Assembly: GCA_020847175.1 (NCBI GenBank)
Contig: JADLCM010000002.1
Span: forward strand, 124,001 to 188,000
Direction of reading: 5' to 3'
Origin: Phycisphaerales bacterium
GTDB lineage: Bacteria; Planctomycetota; Phycisphaerae; Phycisphaerales; UBA1924
DNA: 64,000 bases
How positions within the stretch are numbered: position 1 is the first letter of the stretch; the number at the start of each line of letters is the position of its first letter. The notes under the pieces were generated by a model. The model was given only the letters and a program-made list of their open reading frames with translations. It was not told the DNA's origin and did no database searches. A program made the translations under genes and the position numbers. Shown here piece after piece: positions 41,262-52,344 of the stretch.

Positions 41262-41834
41262 ATGGTGCGACTGGTCTGCTTCGCCGCGCTCGGCGCGGCC
41301 GTGTTGCCCGCGAGTGCTTCGGACGTGCCCTTCGAGCCAGAACGCGCGCTCTCCACAACGACCGACAGCGCCCGCGCGGTCGTCTGCGGCGACATCGACC
41401 GCGACGGTGATCTCGACATCGTGGTCGCGAGCGCGGCGGACAGTTTCGTCCGGGTCTTCCGCAACAACAACGGCACCATCCCGTCGTTCACGGCCCAGAC
41501 CGCCGCCACGTCCATCAATACGCCCGTGTGCGTCAGCCTCGCGGACATCGACGGTGACGGCGACCCGGACACCGGGCTCATCTTCGTCACGTGCCCGGCC
41601 GATCTCTCCGGTTCGTCTGATCCCGGCGACCCGGCCTACGGCGTCTCCGACGGCGGTGCCGACTCCTCCGACTTCTTCTTCTTCCTCGACCAGTTCGAGG
41701 GCGGCAATGCCCTCATCGCCGACTACACCTCCACCAGCGACCCGCAGGCGCCCGGCTACGGCGTGCCCGACGGCATCGTCGACGCCTCCGACTTCTTCTT
41801 CTACCTCGACCTCTTCGCCCTCGGGTGCGACTGA
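41262..41834 (+). CDS. Secreted VCBS/FG-GAP protein with GC-type dockerin-like repeats
   Basis: The 190-aa protein has a signal peptide (MVRLVCFAALGAAVLPASAS). One or two FG-GAP/VCBS calcium-loop repeats follow (GDIDRDGDLDIVV and LADIDGDGDPDTG), then two dockerin-like units: CPADLSGSSDPGDPAYG, DSSDFFFFLDQF, and GYGVPDGIVDASDFFFYLDLF. The second unit ends in ALGCD. The tail is the same type as in the gene at window position 1-1477. An in-frame ATG at 41115 would add 49 residues before the signal peptide, which I consider less likely. Only one short repeat domain is present, so this is a small member of its family. Confidence 0.8.
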   Translation: MVRLVCFAALGAAVLPASASDVPFEPERALSTTTDSARAVVCGDIDRDGDLDIVVASAADSFVRVFRNNNGTIPSFTAQTAATSINTPVCVSLADIDGDGDPDTGLIFVTCPADLSGSSDPGDPAYGVSDGGADSSDFFFFLDQFEGGNALIADYTSTSDPQAPGYGVPDGIVDASDFFFYLDLFALGCD

Positions 41835-41869
41835 GCCCGTCGGGCGCGCCGCGGATCTCCACAGGCGAA

Positions 41870-41910
41870 CGCCGGAACCGCGCCGCCGGGATCGGCGCGC
41901 GGCTCCGGCG
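41870..41910. terminator. Strong hairpin between dockerin gene and secA
   Basis: CGCCGGA-ACCGCGCCG and CGGCGCGCGG-CTCCGGCG pair almost completely, followed by CTTTGATCT. It lies between two convergent genes and likely ends both transcripts. No long U-run is present. Confidence 0.6.
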
Positions 41911-41971
41911 CTTTGATCTGCGCGGGGGCGCCCGCCCCGCCGGCTGATCGCGCCCCTCGCGACCCTCGGTC

Positions 41972-46024
<4,053 letters not shown>

Positions 46025-46271
46025 GAGTCTGTCCTTCTTTCCGCGCGCCGGGCGCGCCGGGCGCGATCACGGCACCGCCGTCTCGCGCACTCCTGAATAT
46101 GAGTGTTCCGCTGTTGAATCGAGCGACCCGCCCGTCCGGGCAGGCGGCACAACGCCTCGCCGCCCCTGATGCGCAAAAATGCGCCGAACTCCCGTCATCC
46201 CCTGTTCCGCGCTCGCCCGGGGCTGTTCTTCCCCCGGACGCGGCCCACAGGGCGCGGGAATCGCGCGGGGC

Positions 46272-46625
46272 TCAACGCGCAGGCGGGGGCAGATCAAGAA
46301 GCGTCACCAACAGCAGGCGTGCCGTGCGTCGCCCTTCCGCGTGCACCAGGATCAAAGCTGGAGCCTCGCCGGACGCGCCCGCCCCCGGTCTGGCTTCGGC
46401 AGGGGCTTCTTCACGCTCGACGATGCCGCGCACTACGCGAGCCACGGCGCTCGTCAGCGCCCGCGCCCTGTGAAGGGCGAGCACGCGGGCATCGCGACCG
46501 AGGCGGGTCTCCGCCGCCAGCGCCGGCGTCGCCAGCACGATCGCGAGCGTGCAGGCGGCGACGATCCGGGCACCCAACGTGCCCGGGTTTCGTTCGTGCC
46601 TAGTCTCGGCTTTGCGCGAAGTCAC
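46272..46625 (-). CDS. Small exported hypothetical protein
   Basis: I do not recognise this 117-aa product. Its only firm feature is a signal peptide (GARIVAACTLAIVLATPALAAET), and the rest is arginine/alanine-rich with no motif. The GTG at 46625 is preferred to the longer open frame because it places the signal peptide near the N-terminus. No ribosome-binding site is seen, and GCCGATACT upstream may be its promoter core. It is divergent from the TSCPD gene. It may not be a real gene. Confidence 0.4.
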   Translation of the reverse strand: MTSRKAETRHERNPGTLGARIVAACTLAIVLATPALAAETRLGRDARVLALHRARALTSAVARVVRGIVEREEAPAEARPGAGASGEAPALILVHAEGRRTARLLLVTLLDLPPPAR

Positions 46626-46837
46626 GACGCCAGAAGTATCGGCCCGCGACTCCCCCGGGGCAACTGGCGAGGCGAATCCGCCGGGAGATTCCCGGGCACG
46701 CAGCACCCCAGGTCCGCAACCCTTCAATGGCACCCCCTTCTCGCGTCCTCTCCCTCCCCGGGGCGAGGTCGAAAGTCAAGCCCCGCGCCGGGCTGCGTCC
46801 GATAGTTCCGCCCGCCGACTCGATGGGCGCGGGCCTC

Positions 46838-46843
46838 TACAGT
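46838..46843 (+). promoter_or_regulatory. -10-like hexamer TACAGT, leaderless start of TSCPD gene
   Basis: TACAGT ends five bases before the ATG at 46849. If instead translation starts at GTG 46870, which has AAGGAAAGG upstream, a short leader would result. Confidence 0.4.
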
Positions 46844-46848
46844 GCCCC

Positions 46849-47241
46849 ATGCCCGAAGGAAAGGACGACGTGCCGATGGTCGCCACCCGACAGGCATTGC
46901 CCACCACCCGCGACTCCCTGACCCACAAGTTCAGCGTCGATCGCCACGAGGGGTACCTCACCATCGGCCTCTACCCCGACGGTCGCCCGGGCGAGATCTT
47001 CATCAAGATTGCCAAGGAGGGGTCCGCGATCAGCGGCATGTGCCAGGCGTTCTGCCGCGCTTTCAGCCTGGCGCTGCAGTTCGGTCTTTCGATCGAAGAG
47101 GCCGTCGCCCGGTTCAAGGGCATGCGCTTCGAGCCGATGGGCGCGACGAGCAATCCCGACATCCCCGAAGCCTCCAGCATCGTCGATTACGTCGCCTGCT
47201 ACCTCGAACGCGAGTTCGGGTCCCCGGTCCGGCGTGCCTGA
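46849..47241 (+). CDS. Free-standing TSCPD domain protein (NrdJ C-terminus-like)
   Basis: The 130-aa protein closely resembles the C-terminal TSCPD domain of vitamin B12-dependent ribonucleotide reductase NrdJ: SLTHKFSVDRHEGYLTIGLYP, then PGEIFIKIAKEGSAISG, FSLALQFGL and MRFEPMGATSNPDI. A CQAFC cysteine pair occurs near residue 66. In split NrdJa/NrdJb systems this region is a separate chain. No reductase catalytic gene is adjacent, so it may act as a partner or regulator of one encoded elsewhere. Alternative starts: GTG 46870 or ATG 46876. Confidence 0.82.
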   Translation: MPEGKDDVPMVATRQALPTTRDSLTHKFSVDRHEGYLTIGLYPDGRPGEIFIKIAKEGSAISGMCQAFCRAFSLALQFGLSIEEAVARFKGMRFEPMGATSNPDIPEASSIVDYVACYLEREFGSPVRRA

Positions 47242-47274
47242 CCTTCATCCGAGCCGTCCGCTTCGGCGCGCCTC

Positions 47275-47280
47275 TAGACT
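47275..47280 (+). promoter_or_regulatory. -10-like hexamer TAGACT, leaderless start of mqnD
   Basis: TAGACT ends five bases before the mqnD ATG. No Shine-Dalgarno sequence lies between it and the start. Confidence 0.45.
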
Positions 47281-47285
47281 CGCCC

Positions 47286-48227
47286 ATGCCCGCCATCGAG
47301 CTCACGCTGGGTCACTCTCCCGACAGCGATGACATGGTCATGTGGTGGCCCCTGACCGGCGTGCGAGGGCCGGACGGCCGACCCGTGCCCGGTCTGCCTT
47401 CGGGACCGATTCTCGACACCGGCCCGTTTCGATTCCGGGCCTTCGCCCACGACGTGCAGAGGCTGAACCGGCGCGCCATCGACCGGGGCGATCTCGATGT
47501 TTCCGCGATCTCCGCGCACGCCTACCCGTACGTGTGCGCCCAATACGCCATCACCCGATCCGGGGCCTCGATGGGCGAGGGATACGGGCCCAAGGTCGTG
47601 GTCCGCCAAAGGGGCGGCCCGAGTTCGCTTTCCGATCTCTGGGCTCGCCTGCGGGCCGACCCCGAACTGACCGTGGCGATTCCCGGTCGCCAGACCACCG
47701 CCTACCTGGTGCTCCGGCTCCTGGCGGGCCGCGATGTGCCGGTCCGCGAAATGCTCTTCTCCGATATTCCCTCTGCCGTCTCCCGTGGCGAGGCGGAAGC
47801 CGGGGTTCTCATCCACGAGGCCCAGTTGACCTTCGAGGCCCTGGGCCTTGCACCCATCGCAGACCTGGGCCGGGCGTGGACCGACCGCACCGGCCTGCCT
47901 CTCCCCCTCGGGCTGAACGTCATCCGGCGAGACCTCGACTCCCGCTTCGGCGCGGGGACACTCCACGCCGTCGCCCGGATGCTCGGCGACTCGGTGCGGG
48001 CGGCAGTCGCCCACCCGGAGATCAGCCGCGCCCTGCTGCTCGCCCACTCCGGTGACCGCCCCGAATGGCGCGATGACGACCTGGTGAAACAGTACCTTCG
48101 GATGTACGTGAGCCCCCTGACCGTGGACTTGGGCGACCGGGGTGTGCTCGCCCTCACCCGGCTCTTCGGCGAAGCCGCCGAGGCCGGCCTCTGCCCCGCA
48201 ACCGGAGGTATCGAAATCGTCGGATAG
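47286..48227 (+). CDS. mqnD: 1,4-dihydroxy-6-naphthoate synthase (futalosine pathway)
   Basis: The 313-aa enzyme converts cyclic dehypoxanthine futalosine to 1,4-dihydroxy-6-naphthoate in the alternative menaquinone pathway. Family signatures are HSPDSDDMVM at the N-terminus, SAHAYPYV near residue 79, PGRQTTAYLVLRL near 137 (active-site threonine region), and DLGRAWTDRTGLPLPLG near 195. It has a periplasmic-binding-protein-like fold but is cytosolic, with no signal peptide. No other mqn genes are adjacent. It indicates menaquinone biosynthesis by the futalosine route in this organism. Confidence 0.93.
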   Translation: MPAIELTLGHSPDSDDMVMWWPLTGVRGPDGRPVPGLPSGPILDTGPFRFRAFAHDVQRLNRRAIDRGDLDVSAISAHAYPYVCAQYAITRSGASMGEGYGPKVVVRQRGGPSSLSDLWARLRADPELTVAIPGRQTTAYLVLRLLAGRDVPVREMLFSDIPSAVSRGEAEAGVLIHEAQLTFEALGLAPIADLGRAWTDRTGLPLPLGLNVIRRDLDSRFGAGTLHAVARMLGDSVRAAVAHPEISRALLLAHSGDRPEWRDDDLVKQYLRMYVSPLTVDLGDRGVLALTRLFGEAAEAGLCPATGGIEIVG

Positions 48228-48318
48228 GTGATCCGGTACCGCCCCTCGGGCAATCTGGTATCATCTCCGCGGGTCAGGATGGCCCGTTGTGCCCGAGCCT
48301 CGTGACGAGGAGCCAAGG

Positions 48319-49998
48319 ATGGCGTCGCCTCAGTCGCCCCCGCAAAGACAGCCCGCCGCCGAGAGCGCGCCCACGACGCTCAAGACATTCCGCGCGCCCA
48401 GCATGGCGCTCGCGCTCGCTCAGCTCAAGAACGAGCTTGGGCCCGAAGCCGTCATTCTTCACACCCGCACCTTCAAGACCGGCGGCGTCATGGGTCTGGG
48501 CGCCAAGACCATGGTGGAGATCACCGCGACATCGGATTCCCGCGTTCCCCGGCGCACCGTCGCGGGGGCAGCGCGGGCCGCTCCCGCGCAGGTGGGCCAG
48601 GTCGTCACCCGCGCGCCCGTTCAGATCGCCCCCGAACGTCCCGCGCACCAGGCCCGAAACGCGGCGCCCGCGGACCGTGAAGGCGGGGGCCCGGCCCGGC
48701 CGGCGAGCGCGCGTGAGACATACGGACTCCCGCCTGGCGCATCGCGCTCGGCCTCGAATGACGGACTCGCCACCGGAACGGATCGCGAGCGTCCGCGCAC
48801 CCTGCCCGTGATCCCGGTCGAAGTCTCCGCCCCCGACGTGGAGGCGGACCGTCTTGGCCGCCCGGCCCGCGTTCGCGACGAGCGGGTGCGCACGGTGCGG
48901 CCTGCGCGCCCCCGCGAACTTTCCCGCGAGTTCGACGCCGCCCCGGCAGCGGAGTCGCCCGGGCCGACCCCCCGCTCCGAGCGCATCGCCCGTCTCGCTG
49001 TGCACGCGGAGCCCCGGCCCGTCGATTCCGCCGCCGCCGGCGCGCTGGAACAGGAACTCGCGTCGATCAAGCGGCTCATGGGCCAGGTGCTCCAGGTTTC
49101 GCGCCAGGCGATCTCATCGGGCGCGAGGCCCCCCGAGGGCGGCCCGATGCGGCTGGGCTCGATGCCCGATGCGCTCTTCTCGCTGTACTTGCGATTGCTC
49201 GAGGCCGGCCTCTCCCCCGAAGCCGCCGACGACATTGCATCGTGCGTGCGAGATGAGCTGCGCGGCGCGGAGCTCGGCGACGAAGAGATCGTGCGTCAGA
49301 CTCTGCTCCGCCGGGTTGCTGCGATGATCCCCGTCGCCTCCGAACCGCCGCGGCCCGCCCGTGCCCCGGACGGACGCCCGCTGACGCTCGCGCTCGTGGG
49401 GCCGACGGGCGTGGGCAAGACCACGACGCTCGCCAAGCTCGCCGCGGCGTACAAGCTGCGCCACGGCAAGCGTGTCGGGCTGGTCACCTGCGACACCTAC
49501 CGCATCGCCGCGGTCGAGCAGCTCCGCACCTACGCCACGATCATCGGCCTGCCCCTCCGCGTGGCGACGGGGCCCGATGATCTCGCCGTCGCGCTCGAGG
49601 CGCAGGCGGATTGCGACATGGTGCTCATCGACACCCCCGGGCGCAGCCAGCACGATGCCGGGCGCCTCGGTGAGCTGCAGGCCCTGGTGCATGTCGCTCG
49701 CCCCCATGAAACCCACCTCGTGCTCAGCGCCACGTCGTCGGACGCCGTGCTGGAGCGCGCGGCATCGCGGTTCGCCGCCGCCGATCCGCGGCGGGTTCTC
49801 TTCACCAAGCTTGACGAGGCAGTTCACCTCGGCCCCATGTTCAACGTGCTGCGCCGCATCAACCTGCCCCTGAGTTTCGTGACCACCGGGCAGGACGTGC
49901 CCGACGACATCGAGCGGGCCAACGCCGAGCGCCTGGCCCGCCTGCTGCTGGAGGGCCCCGAGACGCTCGCGGCGCGCCTGGTCTCGGGCGAGGCATGA
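48319..49998 (+). CDS. flhF: Flagellar biosynthesis GTPase FlhF
   Basis: The 559-aa SRP-family GTPase fixes the cellular site of flagellum assembly. The N-terminal B domain includes TLKTFRAPSMALALAQLKNELGPEAVILHTRTFK (read over residues about 22-52). A Pro/Arg-rich variable region follows to about residue 230. The NG domain begins near 235, with GPTGVGKTTTLAKL near 360, CDTYRIAAVEQLRTYA near 393 and IDTPGRS near 437. The ATG at 48319 has GAGGAG upstream. A TATCAT hexamer at 48259-48264 may be the -10. It overlaps flhG by four bases. Confidence 0.94.
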   Translation: MASPQSPPQRQPAAESAPTTLKTFRAPSMALALAQLKNELGPEAVILHTRTFKTGGVMGLGAKTMVEITATSDSRVPRRTVAGAARAAPAQVGQVVTRAPVQIAPERPAHQARNAAPADREGGGPARPASARETYGLPPGASRSASNDGLATGTDRERPRTLPVIPVEVSAPDVEADRLGRPARVRDERVRTVRPARPRELSREFDAAPAAESPGPTPRSERIARLAVHAEPRPVDSAAAGALEQELASIKRLMGQVLQVSRQAISSGARPPEGGPMRLGSMPDALFSLYLRLLEAGLSPEAADDIASCVRDELRGAELGDEEIVRQTLLRRVAAMIPVASEPPRPARAPDGRPLTLALVGPTGVGKTTTLAKLAAAYKLRHGKRVGLVTCDTYRIAAVEQLRTYATIIGLPLRVATGPDDLAVALEAQADCDMVLIDTPGRSQHDAGRLGELQALVHVARPHETHLVLSATSSDAVLERAASRFAAADPRRVLFTKLDEAVHLGPMFNVLRRINLPLSFVTTGQDVPDDIERANAERLARLLLEGPETLAARLVSGEA

Positions 49999-50885
49999 CC
50001 CGCGCCGCCTCCATTCCGCCCGTGGACCAGGCCGCTCGCCTGCGGGCCTTGGTGTCATCGCTCCGGACCGTCGGGTCGGCGTCGCCCGCGGGGCGCGAAG
50101 CGCCGCCCCCGGCCTGGGCCTGCCCATTCATCGTCGTCGCCTCCGGGAAGGGGGGCGTCGGCAAGAGCTGTCTCAGCATCCTGCTCGCCGGGGCCTGTGC
50201 GAGGGCAGGAGAACGCGTGCTCCTCACCGACGCCGACCTCGGGGCCGCGAACCTCGATGTGCTGCTGCGTCTCACCCCCCGGCGCCGCATCGATGCGCTC
50301 TGGAATGGCGCCGACCACGCCATTGCGATCCCGGCCCCGGCAGGCGATGGGCACACCTTCGGGCTCATCGCCGGCCTCAGCGGCGGGGCCTCCCCCGGCG
50401 CGGATGAACGCCGGCGCATGATCGCGTCGCTTGCCCGGCTCGGGGCCGGCGCCGACCTCGTGTTCGCCGACGCGGGCGCGGGCCTTGGTCCCGGCGTCAT
50501 CGAGCTCGCGCACGCGGCCCACCTCGTCGTCATCGTGGTCACGCCCGATCCCGCCTCAATCACCGATGCGTACGCCCTCTTCAAGACCATCGCCCCGCGC
50601 GCGCCGGACCGGATCGGCGTCATCGTGAACCAGGCGCGAACCGATGACGAAGGCGTCGAGATTCACCGGCGCATGGCGCTCGCCGGCGAGCGCTTCGTCG
50701 GCGCGCGCCCCGCCCTGCTCGGGGTGATGACCGAGGAGCCGTCCATCCGGCACGCCGCCCGAACGCAGTCTCTCGCGGCGCCGGGCGCGCTGGAGGAGGG
50801 TGCGCGCAGCCGGGCCCTCGCGTGCAGCGCCAAGGTCACGCGGCTGGCACGCCTCGCCTTCGCGGCCCCGCGTACGTCCGAGTAG
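49995..50885 (+). CDS. flhG: MinD/ParA-type ATPase FlhG
   Basis: The 296-aa ATPase controls flagellar number as the partner of FlhF. The deviant Walker A KGGVGKS is at residues 52-58, the TDADLGAANLDVLLRL switch region follows near 76-91, and FADAGAGLGPGVIE near 156 is the Walker B segment. The ATG overlaps the flhF stop (ATGA), so the two are translationally coupled. The N-terminal 40 residues lack a clear DQAxxLR FlhF-activating helix except for DQAARLRALV at 11-20, which does fit that motif. Confidence 0.93.
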   Translation: MTRAASIPPVDQAARLRALVSSLRTVGSASPAGREAPPPAWACPFIVVASGKGGVGKSCLSILLAGACARAGERVLLTDADLGAANLDVLLRLTPRRRIDALWNGADHAIAIPAPAGDGHTFGLIAGLSGGASPGADERRRMIASLARLGAGADLVFADAGAGLGPGVIELAHAAHLVVIVVTPDPASITDAYALFKTIAPRAPDRIGVIVNQARTDDEGVEIHRRMALAGERFVGARPALLGVMTEEPSIRHAARTQSLAAPGALEEGARSRALACSAKVTRLARLAFAAPRTSE

Positions 50886-50996
50886 TCCACCTGTTGTCCA
50901 CATGGCCCGTCTGAATCACCGGCGCCCGCACGCGCAATTCCGGCGCGTCGGAAGAACGCTGGTGAAAGTTGAACCAATTTCACAGTCTTTCCACAG

Positions 50997-51335
50997 ATGC
51001 CGTCGCCCCCGACCGATATCGCGAGGCTGGTCCGGGCTCAATCGCGGAGAGATGCCTTGCAGTCACCGGCTCGAGTTATCTCGGCCTCGTTCGCGCTCAC
51101 GGGGTTTTCCACCGCCGTGCTCGCCGGGCTCGCCGCGCACAACCCCGGCACGACCGTGCTGTCGCGGGCCATTCTGTGCATGGCGGCCTGCTACATCCTC
51201 GGAATGTTCGCGGGCCTGATCGTCGAGCGCGTGATTCGCGAGCATGTGGAATCGCACCGCAAGTCCAATCCGCTGCCGGAGGATCCGGCCGCGTTCCCGG
51301 AGAAATCCACAGACGTGGAGGTCGTTGGTGGATAA
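50997..51335 (+). CDS. Small two-helix membrane protein between flhG and fliA
   Basis: The 112-aa protein is not a family I recognise. It has two predicted membrane helices, about residues 27-46 (SASFALTGFSTAVLAGLA) and 56-76 (SRAILCMAACYILGMFAGLIV), then a short charged cytosolic tail ending FPEKSTDVEVVGG. There is no Shine-Dalgarno sequence before the ATG; a GTG/ATG nearer the first helix is possible. Its place between flhG and the flagellar sigma factor gene suggests it belongs to the motility regulon. Function unknown. Confidence 0.7.
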   Translation: MPSPPTDIARLVRAQSRRDALQSPARVISASFALTGFSTAVLAGLAAHNPGTTVLSRAILCMAACYILGMFAGLIVERVIREHVESHRKSNPLPEDPAAFPEKSTDVEVVGG

Positions 51336-51454
51336 ACGCATGTTCGCTTGAGCCTCGGGACGAGAGCAGGTAGAGTGCCGCTCTCGGCCAAGGATGGCCG
51401 GTGTTCATGCAGCTCGGTGCCGGTGACCGGGCGATCAGGGTCAAGGAGCGGACC

Positions 51455-52318
51455 ATGGCTTCAGGCAAGTCGTCGAGGGCGATCTCGTCTGCCCGCGCCC
51501 GTCAGCAGGTGCGCGAGGCGGAACAATCCTGCGCGCGTTCACCCTACGATGCGCTGCCGATTGAGGAGGTCTGGGTCGAGTACCAGCGCTCGCACCCGAC
51601 CGACATCCGCAACTACCTGATGGAGCGATTCCTCCCCCTCGTGCGGTACAACGCCGAGCGGATCTATGCCCGCCTGCCCGACGAGGTGGACATCGAAGAT
51701 CTCATGTCCGCCGGGCTCTTCGGCCTGATGGACGCGATCGATGCCTTCGAGCTCGAGCGCAAGGTCAAGTTCGAGACGTACTGCGCCCCGCGCATCCGCG
51801 GCGCCATCCTCGACGAACTCCGCTCGATGGACTGGGTGCCCCGCCTCGTCCGCCACCGCACCGCGAAGATCGAGCAGGCGAAGCAGCGCATCTCGATGGA
51901 GCACGGGCGAGCCGCGACGGAGGACGAGGTCGCCCAGCGTCTCGGCCTGCCCGACGAAGAGTTCGACAAGTACAAGCGCGACGGGCAGCCCGTGGCGACC
52001 ATCAGCATCACCCGCAAGGCCTTCAACTCCGACGGCGGGCGCGATGTGCGCGAGATTGACGTCATCAACGACGAGACCGCCACCAGCCCCCTCAGCCACG
52101 TGCAGCGCCGCGATCTCAAGGACCTGATGACCAAGGGCCTCACGCGGGCCGAGCGCCTCATCATCACGCTCTACTACTACGAGGGCATGACGATGAAGGA
52201 GATCGGGGCGACCCTCGACCTCTCCGAGAGCCGCGTCAGCCAGATGCACAGCAGCATCCTCGCCCGCCTCAAGGCCCAGATGCAGCACCGCATGCGCGAA
52301 CTCGAACCCATGCACTGA
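51455..52318 (+). CDS. fliA: RNA polymerase sigma factor FliA/WhiG/SigD type
   Basis: The 287-aa sigma factor directs late flagellar and motility promoters. Region 2 is present as RFLPLVRYNAERI, EDLMSAGLFGLMDAIDAFE and KFETYCAPRIRGAILDELRSMDW; region 3 has RHGR-like EHGRAATEDEVAQRLGL; region 4 is LTRAERLIITLYYYEGMTMKEIGATLDLSESRVSQMHS with an HTH. The DELRSMDWVPR motif marks the FliA/WhiG group. The ATG at 51455 is chosen because AAGGAG lies seven bases upstream; an earlier ATG at 51407 lacks a ribosome-binding site. It follows the flhFG block, as sigD does in Bacillus. Confidence 0.94.
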   Translation: MASGKSSRAISSARARQQVREAEQSCARSPYDALPIEEVWVEYQRSHPTDIRNYLMERFLPLVRYNAERIYARLPDEVDIEDLMSAGLFGLMDAIDAFELERKVKFETYCAPRIRGAILDELRSMDWVPRLVRHRTAKIEQAKQRISMEHGRAATEDEVAQRLGLPDEEFDKYKRDGQPVATISITRKAFNSDGGRDVREIDVINDETATSPLSHVQRRDLKDLMTKGLTRAERLIITLYYYEGMTMKEIGATLDLSESRVSQMHSSILARLKAQMQHRMRELEPMH

Positions 52319-52333
52319 GGCGTTCCGGGCCGA

Positions 52334-52339
52334 TACCAT
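52334..52339 (+). promoter_or_regulatory. -10-like hexamer TACCAT, leaderless start of rseP
   Basis: TACCAT ends five bases before the rseP ATG and lies just after the fliA stop codon. No Shine-Dalgarno sequence is present. Confidence 0.4.
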
Positions 52340-52344
52340 CGGGC

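Noticed and set aside
50884-50996. Possible replication origin: TTGTCCACA at 50894 and CTTTCCACAG at 50987 resemble DnaA boxes
   Set aside because: Only two imperfect boxes, no AT-rich unwinding element, and no dnaA, dnaN or gidA nearby.
52329-52335. Sigma-28 -10-like GCCGATA just after fliA
   Set aside because: No TAAA-type -35 lies 15 bases upstream, and the same bases are better explained as part of the TACCAT element of rseP.
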